Position numbers and translations under genes: made by a program. 64,000 bases of DNA from Desulfosporosinus nitroreducens (GTDB lineage Bacteria; Bacillota; Desulfitobacteriia; Desulfitobacteriales; Desulfitobacteriaceae), in the NCBI RefSeq assembly GCF_023897015.1, contig NZ_JAMHFY010000013.1, positions 1 to 64,000 on the forward strand, in the 5' to 3' direction. Positions 1 through 6,918 of this stretch are shown here, one piece after another. Within the stretch, counting starts at the first letter, position 1, and each line of letters starts with the position of its first letter. The notes beneath the pieces were generated by a model. It saw only the letters and a list, made by a program, of their open reading frames with translations. It had not been told where the DNA came from and ran no database searches.

Positions 1-43
1 CACACTGCAGGAGAGAGCGTTACAAGTCGCAGTGTGGCGAAAG
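1..43. repeat. Hairpin repeat module, copy A
   Basis: The first 43 bases contain a stem of cacactgc against gcagtgtg (1-8 and 30-37). The same module recurs, slightly diverged, at 212-255. Both copies are followed downstream by a segment ending tcgccaggYaaacaagcgaaaa and then by an intrinsic terminator, so the whole block of about 150-220 bp is duplicated. The module does not look like a normal 5S 5' half. Its role is unknown; it probably belongs to the spacer or flank of an rRNA operon lying left of the window. Confidence 0.6.
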
Positions 44-60
44 GCTCATCCGCCTTTCGT

Positions 61-116
61 TCCAGGGCCAAGGATACGGAGCATAGCTCCTGGGAAAGTA
101 GGTCATCGCCAGGTAA
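61..116 (+). rRNA. 5S rRNA-like 3' segment (partial or degenerate)
   Basis: From the ccagggcc at 62 to the gtcatcgccagg ending near 113, the bases follow the 3' half of Firmicute 5S rRNA: ccagggcc, a ggatac loop, a short stem closing at cctgggaaagtagg, then the terminal cgccagg. The upstream 60 bases lack the expected 5S core (no CCGAAC or GGAAGTTAAG), so this is not an intact 5S gene. It may be a pseudogene or chimeric remnant beside an rRNA operon. A covariance-model search would decide. Confidence 0.45.
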
Positions 117-123
117 ACAAGCG

Positions 124-156
124 AAAAACTACCTTTAACGAGGTAGTTTTTCTGTG
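124..156 (+). terminator. Intrinsic terminator after repeat copy A
   Basis: A perfect 11-bp stem (124-134 with 141-151, loop of 6) runs into a T-rich tail. It closes the first repeat unit and would end transcripts arriving from the left, presumably an rRNA operon. Confidence 0.8.
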
Positions 157-211
157 TTTTTAATACTGTAATGTAAGGAACGAAAGTACCGGGGTTCCCT
201 CCTTTGGGATC

Positions 212-255
212 CACACTGCAGGAGGTCTGCGTTACAAGTTGCAGTATGGCGAAAA
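212..255. repeat. Hairpin repeat module, copy B
   Basis: This is the second copy of the 1-43 module, with several substitutions: cacactgcaggag, then gcgttacaagt, then gcagtatggcgaaaag. About 120 bp of unrelated sequence (256-380) follows, before the shared tail atcgccaggcaaacaagcg at 383-401. The 5S-like core seen in copy A is missing here. Confidence 0.6.
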
Positions 256-395
256 GCTTTCCTTCACCACGAAGTCTTCCTTTGGGTGGGTGGCTCGGCG
301 ATACTCATCCTACGCCGATAATTATTCTTTGGGGATCGCGGCTTCGGCGAGACCCTCCACTGGAGGCTTTCGTGCCTTTCGTATCGCCAGGCAAA

Positions 396-437
396 CAAGC
401 GAAAAGACTATCTCTAATGAGATAGTTTTTTCGCTTG
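396..437 (+). terminator. Intrinsic terminator after repeat copy B
   Basis: A 19-bp stem with one G-U pair (396-414 with 419-437, loop taat) contains a T-run in its second arm. It parallels the terminator after copy A and also faces the minus-strand lipoprotein gene, so it may serve both directions. Confidence 0.8.
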
Positions 438-458
438 TATTATTCGGCTGGTTTTTGA

Positions 459-980
459 TTATTCAAAAACAAGGTAATCCACTAACTTATAATCCATGGA
501 GGTTTTATCTCCATTGATATTAACCCAACTTATGTGAAATTCAATAGGACTAAGTAATTCTTTCAATTTGTCATCAGTTAACTCCCTGTAATATAAAACA
601 TAATTTCGTTCGGCAAACGACAACTCTTGGTTTTCATTATTTTGATAGGCTTCATTTCCGAACCATAAACGATCTGAGGTTAAAATTTGTCTAAACTCAA
701 TAGTACTGGGAACGACTAATTCCTTTCTTGTAACATTTTTACCGTTGGCGATCTCTATTTTAAGTATGAGATTTCGAAAATCATCGACTTTAGGATCTTG
801 AATGCGTTGAGTCCCAACTCTCTCGAACTCATTTTTTGATAAATGAGTTACTTTTGAAACTATGTTTATTGTAGGTACTTGGACTTGAGGTTCATTAACT
901 GTCGCAATAGATCCATTATTGTTAGAGCATCCGCTCACTAGAATTGTTATCGCTAATAAAACACCTGTAAGAAACTTCAT
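459..980 (-). CDS. Putative lipoprotein of unknown function
   Basis: This 173-aa protein has a short basic N-terminus, a hydrophobic core and a VSGC lipobox with Cys18, followed by an Asn/Ser/Gly-rich spacer. It should therefore be exported by Sec, lipidated by Lgt and held on the outer face of the membrane. The rest is hydrophilic with no recognised domain. A second, unrelated lipoprotein of nearly the same length lies at 9281-9796. The gene stands alone, with a run of AT-rich sequence upstream. Function is unknown. Confidence 0.7.
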   Translation of the reverse strand: MKFLTGVLLAITILVSGCSNNNGSIATVNEPQVQVPTINIVSKVTHLSKNEFERVGTQRIQDPKVDDFRNLILKIEIANGKNVTRKELVVPSTIEFRQILTSDRLWFGNEAYQNNENQELSFAERNYVLYYRELTDDKLKELLSPIEFHISWVNINGDKTSMDYKLVDYLVFE

Positions 981-1299
981 TAATTTCGACTCCTTAATTT
1001 TAAATAAATAATTTTATGCCAAGCATAAGGAATAGGATTATTTATTGACCATAGTTTTTCTGACACCCTTAAAAAAATTACGGTAAAAAGTCCATCCCTG
1101 CCTCTACAGAAAAAGAATATCGAACATTCCGCCGAGTACTTCAAAGAGGACTTTAGGGTCATTTACATAGTAAATATACCATTAATTAAGGAGTTGTGTA
1201 AGGGTTAATTACTTTCCTTAATAACTACAGAATAGGATTTGTGGCGATTCAGAGGTTTAAGACACTTAGCAGCAGAGAAATTATAGTTAAATAATGCAT

Positions 1300-1350
1300 T
1301 TGACAAAATTAGTCACTATATATTATTATCTGAATAGTAATAATATATAG
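1300..1350 (+). promoter_or_regulatory. Promoter with overlapping inverted-repeat operator
   Basis: A TTGACA -35 (1300-1305) is followed after 18 bp by TATTAT (1324-1329). A 14-bp inverted repeat (1316-1329 with 1337-1350, spacer of 7, one G-T pair) covers the -10 and the start region. This geometry suits a repressor that blocks RNA polymerase, for example a TetR-type regulator of fatty-acid genes. No regulator gene is adjacent, so its identity is open. The rest of 981-1299 is AT-rich with no convincing gene. Confidence 0.6.
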
Positions 1351-1406
1351 AAAATTACGAACATAAATGAATGAGTACACATTCAAGTTAGAGGAGGAAT
1401 AGAGGC

Positions 1407-3113
1407 ATGGAAGAAGCTACCTTAGAAAGACCTTGGTTTCGCTTTTATGAGCCGAATGTTCGGAGACAGGTAGAAATTCCTGAATTGACTTTAATGGGTA
1501 TGTTGAAACAAACAAAGTTAAAATTCCCGGATAACCTGGCATTAATCTTCGGGGGAAAGAAACTTACGTACAGCGAGATGGATGTTCTCATTGAGCGGAT
1601 GGCTAAGATGCTTGTGCTAAGAGGGATAAAAAAGGGAGATCGAATTTCCATATTTATGCCTAATAGCGTTACCTGGGTGATCTCATTCTTTGCAATTCAA
1701 AGAATAGGGGCAGTTGTCGTGCAGACCAACCCACTATATGTGGAAAGCGAACTAAAAGCTTTATTACAAGATTCGGGGGCAACAGGGATAATTTCTATTC
1801 CGCAGCTTTTGCCTCGTATTGCAGCAATCAAAGCAGATGTTGGACTAGAATTGATTGTCTTAGACTACTTAAGTGGATTTTCTGGCTTAGCTGGTTTAGG
1901 ATTAGCGGATAACTCAGTGTATGTAGACCTCGAGGAACAACTCTTAGATCTAAGCTTAGATAAATTAGTCCCCCCTGAATGGGTATCTCAGGCGGATGAT
2001 ATTGCAGTATTACAGTATACCGGTGGGACGACCGGAACTGCTAAAGGCGTTATGTTAACTCATCATAACCTTGTAGCCAATGCACTCCAAGCATGGGAAT
2101 GGATTGGGGGTCAAGAGGGAAAGGAAAGAGTATTAACCGTATTGCCCTTGTTTCACATATACGCTTTGACTGCTTGTATGAACTTAGCAATACTTTCTGG
2201 AGGGGCAATGATAATTTTGCCTAGATTTGATATCGATGCTGTGCTCCAACACATCAACGACTATGAACCGACGCTTTTTCCTGGTGCGCCGACCATGTAC
2301 GTTGCAGTAATTAATCATCCGAGGATCAAGGAATATAAGGTCTCCTCTATTCGGTGCTGTCTAAGCGGATCTGCCCCGCTTCCAAAGGAAGTAGCAATTC
2401 GTTTTGGTGAATTAACTGGTGGAAGATTAGTCGAGGCGTATGGTTTATCTGAGGCATCGCCTGCTACTCATTTAAATCCGATATTCAATGCCCGAGTCGG
2501 CTCAATTGGTGTTCCAGCACCTAATACGAATTCTAAAATTATGGACCTAGAGACAGGTCTGAGGGAGCTTCCACCTGGGGAAATCGGTGAATTGGTTGTT
2601 AAAGGAAATCAAGTCATGTTAGGATACTGGCAAAGACCTGAGGAAACAAAGGATGTCTTAAGGGATGGTTGGCTTTATACCGGAGATATTGCTTACAAAG
2701 ATGAAGACGGTTTTTTCTATATTGTCGATCGAAAGAAGGATATGATTATAACGGGTGGTTATAATGTCTATCCCCGCGACGTAGAAGAAGTTTTATATAC
2801 CCACCCAGCCGTAAGAGAAGCAGTGTGTGCTGGAATTCCCAATCCGTATTGGGGAGAAATCGTTAAGGCATATATTGTTGTTAAAGAGGGATCGAGTGAA
2901 ACGGAAGAAGAAATCTTGAAATACTGTCAAGGAAAACTAGCTGGATTTAAAATACCTAAGAAGGTAGAATTTCGTGAGAGTTTGCCGAAAACGGCTGTCG
3001 GCAAGGTTCTGCGACGTTATTTAGTTGACGAAGAGCGAGAAAAAATATTACAAAAAGAAAGAGCTGCGGAGGCTCAGGTGGTTGCTAACCAAGAAATTGC
3101 AGTGAGTATGTAA
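1407..3113 (+). CDS. Long-chain fatty-acid-CoA ligase-like AMP-forming acyl-CoA synthetase
   Basis: This 568-aa member of the ANL superfamily should activate a carboxylic acid with ATP and CoA through an acyl-adenylate. Visible signatures are the P-loop-like YTGGTTGTAKGVML near residues 204-217, YGLSEASP near 345, the hinge region with DRKKDMIITGGYNVYP near 440-455, and the C-terminal KTAVGKVLRR whose lysine (about 532) is the catalytic one in the family. Length is normal for FadD-type enzymes. The start is supported by GAGGAGG nine bases upstream. It is a single-gene unit behind its own promoter and operator and ends at a strong terminator. Chain-length specificity cannot be read from sequence. 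Confidence 0.85.
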   Translation: MEEATLERPWFRFYEPNVRRQVEIPELTLMGMLKQTKLKFPDNLALIFGGKKLTYSEMDVLIERMAKMLVLRGIKKGDRISIFMPNSVTWVISFFAIQRIGAVVVQTNPLYVESELKALLQDSGATGIISIPQLLPRIAAIKADVGLELIVLDYLSGFSGLAGLGLADNSVYVDLEEQLLDLSLDKLVPPEWVSQADDIAVLQYTGGTTGTAKGVMLTHHNLVANALQAWEWIGGQEGKERVLTVLPLFHIYALTACMNLAILSGGAMIILPRFDIDAVLQHINDYEPTLFPGAPTMYVAVINHPRIKEYKVSSIRCCLSGSAPLPKEVAIRFGELTGGRLVEAYGLSEASPATHLNPIFNARVGSIGVPAPNTNSKIMDLETGLRELPPGEIGELVVKGNQVMLGYWQRPEETKDVLRDGWLYTGDIAYKDEDGFFYIVDRKKDMIITGGYNVYPRDVEEVLYTHPAVREAVCAGIPNPYWGEIVKAYIVVKEGSSETEEEILKYCQGKLAGFKIPKKVEFRESLPKTAVGKVLRRYLVDEEREKILQKERAAEAQVVANQEIAVSM

Positions 3114-3157
3114 CTTAAAACTATATTAGAATTCTTTGTACGATTTCCAAGGCATTA

Positions 3158-3205
3158 AAAAACAGGAGTCATCTTTTTTATAAGATGACTCCTGTTTTTG
3201 TTGCG
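3158..3205. terminator. Bidirectional intrinsic terminator
   Basis: A perfect 18-bp stem (3158-3175 with 3182-3199) is flanked by A-run and T-run sequence. It can end the acyl-CoA ligase transcript on the plus strand and the small minus-strand gene that converges on it. Confidence 0.85.
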
Positions 3206-3259
3206 GTAGTTATATGAATTGAACGAAGGACAGGACAAAGCTAAGTTATTATCTTTGAG

Positions 3260-3397
3260 TTACTTCTTAGATCGCAATGCTTCCTCTTTTGAAAGTCCAT
3301 GCCCGTCTCTGGAATCCATGCTCGGTTGATCTTCAGGACGAGATGGAATAGGCTTGGTATTAGGATTAGCGTTTCTTTCTGGGAATTTCTTTATCAC
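3260..3397 (-). CDS. Small basic, Pro/Asn-rich hypothetical protein (45 aa)
   Basis: A GTG start is preceded by GAGGT five bases upstream and AAGGAG twelve bases upstream. The product begins IKKFPERNANPN after the initiator, then runs through a hydrophilic, Lys/Arg/Asp/Pro-rich stretch and ends LRSKK. It has no membrane segment and no cysteine. Its end converges on a bidirectional terminator. Size and composition recall small spore or stress proteins, but there is no recognised family. The ribosome-binding site and terminator placement are the main support. Confidence 0.5.
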   Translation of the reverse strand: MIKKFPERNANPNTKPIPSRPEDQPSMDSRDGHGLSKEEALRSKK

Positions 3398-3582
3398 GAA
3401 TTACCTCAACTCCTTCATATATAATCAAACTAATTTAGATAACGAAATTATTTTGCCCCTTTTAATTATGGAATACTACTTTTCACATTAATTAAATTAA
3501 TACTCCTATTTAAAAATTAAAGGAAGAAAAAATCAAAAATATAAAGTTAATAGATTCAATCATAAATAAGACTTAAGACCTG

Positions 3583-3634
3583 TTGACACACAACATATAG
3601 TGTGATTAAATTAAAATCGTACTATATGTTGGGG
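3583..3634 (+). promoter_or_regulatory. nrdR-nrdJ promoter with two NrdR boxes
   Basis: A TTGACA -35 (3583-3588) and TTAAAT -10 (3606-3611) are 17 bp apart. The sequence acacaacatatagtgt (3588-3603) matches the known NrdR box acaCwAtATaTwGtgt at 15 of 16 positions. A second, weaker box with core CTATATGTTG begins at about 3619. The two start 31 bp apart, about three helical turns, as in known NrdR targets. This implies repression of both genes by NrdR when dATP is high. Confidence 0.8.
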
Positions 3635-3643
3635 GTTGAGGTT

Positions 3644-4120
3644 GTGCACTGTCCATTCTGCGGAAATGAGGACACGAAAGTTCATGATTCGCGTCAGGTT
3701 GAAGAAGGAACAGCGGTCCGTAGACGCAGGGAATGTGAACGTTGTTTGCGTCGATTTACCACCTTTGAAAAGTTCGAAGACTCACCATTAGTCGTTGTAA
3801 AAAAAGAAGGTCGACGAGAAGGATTTTCTCGATCTAAAATGATGGCCGGCATGCTCAGAGCTTGCGAAAAGCGATCGATTTCGATCGATGAAATCGAGGA
3901 AGCAGCCTACGCAATAGAAAAAAAATTGCGTAATCGTAATGAGCGAGAGGTGTCAAGCTCCGAAGTTGGAGAAGCAGTTTTGGAACAGTTATTTAATATG
4001 GACGAAGTTGCCTACATACGTTTCGCTTCTGTCTATAGACAGTTTCAAGACATACAACGATTTATGGAAGAGCTGCATGAACTTATTGAAAAAAGAGGAT
4101 CTATCAAAAAGAGAAATTAG
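3644..4120 (+). CDS. nrdR: Transcriptional repressor NrdR
   Basis: NrdR senses ATP/dATP through an ATP-cone and represses ribonucleotide reductase genes. The N-terminus has the zinc ribbon CPFC ... CERC followed by the RRFTTFEK motif; the ATP-cone follows (VVVKKEGRREGFSRSKM and onward). The likely start is the GTG at 3644, giving VHCPFCGNED, eight bases after GGGGG. The reading frame is open further upstream, but the usual family start is directly before HCPFC. From this start the protein is 158 aa, normal for the family. It lies directly upstream of nrdJ and NrdR boxes overlap its own promoter. Confidence 0.95.
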   Translation: MHCPFCGNEDTKVHDSRQVEEGTAVRRRRECERCLRRFTTFEKFEDSPLVVVKKEGRREGFSRSKMMAGMLRACEKRSISIDEIEEAAYAIEKKLRNRNEREVSSSEVGEAVLEQLFNMDEVAYIRFASVYRQFQDIQRFMEELHELIEKRGSIKKRN

Positions 4121-4155
4121 TCTGAGTAGTGATAAGGAAAGTTGGGGGTATTGAG

Positions 4156-6546
4156 TTGAGTTTCGAAGGACAAGCACCAAAGACATGGCCGAAGGCTAAT
4201 TTAACGCCTAATGCACGGGTTGTATTAGCAAAACGGTATTTAAAACAAGAAGATGGACAAGTAATAGAAACCGCTGAAGATATGATTTATCGAGTAGCTA
4301 GTGTGGTTGCCCAAATTGAGGAGGAAAATTACGGTAAGGGTAAAAAGGAAATTCAAGCTCTGATCAAAGATTTTTATAACATGATGGCCAACCTCGAGTT
4401 CATGCCAAACTCACCTACGTTAATGAATGCAGGTCGTGACCTCGGACAACTCAGCGCTTGCTTTGTGTTGCCAATTGAGGACAGCATGGAAGAAATTTTT
4501 GATGCAATAAAAAATGCAGCCATTATTCATAAGTCTGGTGGAGGGACTGGTTTCAGCTTTTCTCGTTTACGCCCCAAAAATAGTATGGTCCGTTCAACCG
4601 GTGGAGTAGCCTCCGGTCCAATTTCTTTCATGAAAGTATTTAATTCTGCCACAGAAGCAGTTAAACAAGGTGGTACCCGTCGGGGAGCCAATATGGGAAT
4701 TCTTCGTGTCGATCATCCAGATATTATAGATTTCATTCAGTGTAAAGAGGATAATAAGGAAATTACAAACTTTAATATTTCTGTGGGAATTACCGAGGAA
4801 TTTATGCTAGCCGTTCGAGAAGAACGACCTTATGATCTCATAGACCCCCATACGGGTAGTGCTGTCGGACAATTGTCCGCGCCAGAGATCTTTAATATAA
4901 TTGTAGACCATGCCTGGAAAAACGGTGAACCTGGAATTGTTTTCCTCGATCGTTTAAATCAAGGAAATCCAACCCCGCTGTTAGGGAAGATTGAAGCTAC
5001 GAATCCATGCGGTGAGCAACCATTGCTTCCAAATGAGGCTTGTAACTTAGGGTCAATCAATCTTAAACTGATGGTCATCGAAAAAGAAGGAAAAATGGTG
5101 ATCAACTGGGAGCGTTTAAGTCAGGTAACACGATTGTCGGTTCGCTTTCTTGATAACGTAATAGACGCTAATCAATACCCTCTGCCAATTATCGATAAGA
5201 TGGTTAAAGGAAATCGTAAAATTGGTTTAGGTGTCATGGGATTTGCAGATATGCTTATTCTACTCCAGACCTCATATTCTACTGAAGAAGCAGTTGAATA
5301 TGCAGAAAAGGTTATGAAATTTATCCAAACCGAGGCCCGTATTGAGTCTCAGAGATTGGCTGAAGAGCGCGGAACTTTCCCAAATTATGAGGGTTCTATT
5401 TATGATGGGGTTATGAAGCTGAGAAATGCAACACTAACGACTATAGCTCCTACTGGAACCATTTCCATGATTTGTGCCGCTTCGAGTGGGGTAGAACCTT
5501 TATTTGCAGTTGCCTATACTAAAACTGTAATGGATGGGACAGCTTTGGTGGAAGTAAATCCGCTCTTTGAATCGTTTGCTAAAGAGTTTGGTTTCTATTC
5601 CCAAGACCTTATGGAGAAAATCGCAAACCTGGGAACCGTCTTAGGTTTGGCAGAAGTTCCAAATTGGGTACAGGAAGTCTTTACTACGGCCCAAGAGATT
5701 GCTCCTGAATGGCATATTCGAATTCAAGCAGCATTCCAGAAATATACTGATAACGCAGTATCTAAAACGATTAACTTTGCTAACTCTGCGACACGGGAAG
5801 AAATTGCGGAGGCCTATCGACTTGCAGATGAACTTAACTGTAAAGGCCTGACAGTTTATCGCGATGGCAGTCGGGAAGAGCAGGTGCTTTCCACGGGTAC
5901 CGCAACAGTACAATCCCAAGATGAAAAGGTTGCTGGGACTAAGGCACCGATCTCTGCTCCTAAAGTACCGTTTGTCCCCGAGGTGAACACAGTCGTTCCT
6001 CGACCACGACCGACTACAACTATAGGGGTTACGGAGAAAATTAAAATTGGGTGTGGAAACCTATATGTAAGTGTTAATGCAGACGAAAAAGGAATTTGTG
6101 AAGTGTTTACGAATACTGGTCGTGCCGGAGGATGCTCATCCCAATCTGAGGCTACTGCCCGTCTGATTTCTATAACTCTGCGTTCCGGCCTGTCAGTAGA
6201 TGCAATTACAGAACAGATCAAGGGAATTCGTTGTCCGGCTTGTATGCGGCGAGAAGGAGTTAATGTCACATCCTGCCCGGATGCTATTGCTAGAGTAATT
6301 AGAAAGTATAATGACGTCGGAATTAATTTCACTAAGTCTCAAACGGGCGTGCAAGAACAAGTGCTAGCGACCGAAAAGGCTGATGTTGTAGCAGGACAAG
6401 GAAATGTTGCGGCAGAAAAGGGCACTACAAAAAAAGCCCGTGTGAATGTTGCCCCAGGAAATGCCTGCCCAGAGTGTGGAATGTCGATCAATCATGAAAG
6501 TGGTTGTGTTGTCTGCACTCACTGCGGCTATTCAAAGTGTGGATAA
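4156..6546 (+). CDS. nrdJ: Vitamin B12-dependent (class II) ribonucleoside-diphosphate reductase
   Basis: The enzyme reduces ribonucleotides to deoxyribonucleotides using adenosylcobalamin, so it works with or without oxygen. Visible features are an N-terminal reductase region with SACFVLP, the glycine-rich QGGTRRGANMGIL, the active-site segment around NPCGEQPLLPNEAC (about residues 283-296), and a C-terminal zinc-ribbon-like tail CPECGMSIN ... CTHCG. The preferred start is TTG at 4156, seven bases after GGGGG; a GTG at 4129 in the same frame is possible. From the TTG it is 796 aa, typical for the long bacterial form. It shares the NrdR-controlled promoter with nrdR. Confidence 0.93.
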   Translation: MSFEGQAPKTWPKANLTPNARVVLAKRYLKQEDGQVIETAEDMIYRVASVVAQIEEENYGKGKKEIQALIKDFYNMMANLEFMPNSPTLMNAGRDLGQLSACFVLPIEDSMEEIFDAIKNAAIIHKSGGGTGFSFSRLRPKNSMVRSTGGVASGPISFMKVFNSATEAVKQGGTRRGANMGILRVDHPDIIDFIQCKEDNKEITNFNISVGITEEFMLAVREERPYDLIDPHTGSAVGQLSAPEIFNIIVDHAWKNGEPGIVFLDRLNQGNPTPLLGKIEATNPCGEQPLLPNEACNLGSINLKLMVIEKEGKMVINWERLSQVTRLSVRFLDNVIDANQYPLPIIDKMVKGNRKIGLGVMGFADMLILLQTSYSTEEAVEYAEKVMKFIQTEARIESQRLAEERGTFPNYEGSIYDGVMKLRNATLTTIAPTGTISMICAASSGVEPLFAVAYTKTVMDGTALVEVNPLFESFAKEFGFYSQDLMEKIANLGTVLGLAEVPNWVQEVFTTAQEIAPEWHIRIQAAFQKYTDNAVSKTINFANSATREEIAEAYRLADELNCKGLTVYRDGSREEQVLSTGTATVQSQDEKVAGTKAPISAPKVPFVPEVNTVVPRPRPTTTIGVTEKIKIGCGNLYVSVNADEKGICEVFTNTGRAGGCSSQSEATARLISITLRSGLSVDAITEQIKGIRCPACMRREGVNVTSCPDAIARVIRKYNDVGINFTKSQTGVQEQVLATEKADVVAGQGNVAAEKGTTKKARVNVAPGNACPECGMSINHESGCVVCTHCGYSKCG

Positions 6547-6603
6547 GATTAATGTTCAGGATTTAAAGTCTTTGTTTTACTAGGATTAAATATAATATCA
6601 ATG

Positions 6604-6645
6604 ATCGCTCGGATCGTAAGGATCCGAGCGATTTGAAATTTTCTT
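6604..6645 (+). terminator. Terminator-like hairpin after nrdJ
   Basis: A perfect 12-bp GC-rich stem (6604-6615 with 6621-6632) with a 5-base loop is followed by a short T-rich stretch. It separates nrdJ from the next promoter. Confidence 0.7.
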
Positions 6646-6661
6646 GGTTATATTGTATAAT
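6633..6661 (+). promoter_or_regulatory. Promoter of the ABC-F leader
   Basis: TTGAAA (6633-6638) and a consensus TATAAT (6656-6661) are 17 bp apart. Transcription would begin near 6668 and make a leader of about 250 nt before the ABC-F start codon. Confidence 0.75.
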
Positions 6662-6694
6662 CAAAAATATCAATTAGAGATTGGAGATGGAAAG

Positions 6695-6715
6695 ATGCGT
6701 AATTTTTCTTGCTAA
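6695..6715 (+). CDS. Candidate leader peptide MRNFSC
   Basis: A six-codon reading frame with a GGAG eight bases upstream lies at the 5' end of the ABC-F leader. Short translated leaders of this kind govern antibiotic-induced attenuation of several ABC-F and erm genes: a ribosome stalled by the drug changes downstream RNA folding. Here it is inferred from position and ribosome-binding site only. Confidence 0.45.
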   Translation: MRNFSC

Positions 6716-6776
6716 AAATATAAGCATAATGATATACGGAACCAGTGGCAGAAACCGCTTGTTTTGTTGTGCTTAA

Positions 6777-6902
6777 TGCAAGAAAGTTACTATTTCTTTT
6801 CACTCAGATAATACATCCTTACCATACTCTAAATGGGTCTGGCTTTGCTGTGTATTTGCGAGCTGCAAGAATTTAACTTTCTTGCAGCTCATTAATTTTT
6901 TG
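6777..6902 (+). promoter_or_regulatory. Transcription attenuator ahead of ABC-F gene
   Basis: A 12-bp terminator stem (6860-6871 with 6879-6890) is followed by attaatttttt. An upstream segment, tgcaagaaagtt (6777-6788), is perfectly complementary to aactttcttgca (6875-6886), which includes much of the terminator's 3' arm. The two pairings exclude each other, so the RNA can either terminate or read through. Together with the short leader frame this is the classic layout of an inducible resistance-gene attenuator. Confidence 0.7.
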
Positions 6903-6918
6903 CACAGGAGGAAAAATT

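Noticed and set aside
980-1162. 60-codon minus-strand frame directly upstream of the lipoprotein
   Set aside because: No ribosome-binding site, odd composition and no homology; it overlaps the lipoprotein start region by one base and is probably a chance frame.
5641-6332. Long minus-strand frames inside nrdJ
   Set aside because: They mirror the codon pattern of nrdJ, which is clearly the real gene, and encode no recognisable product.
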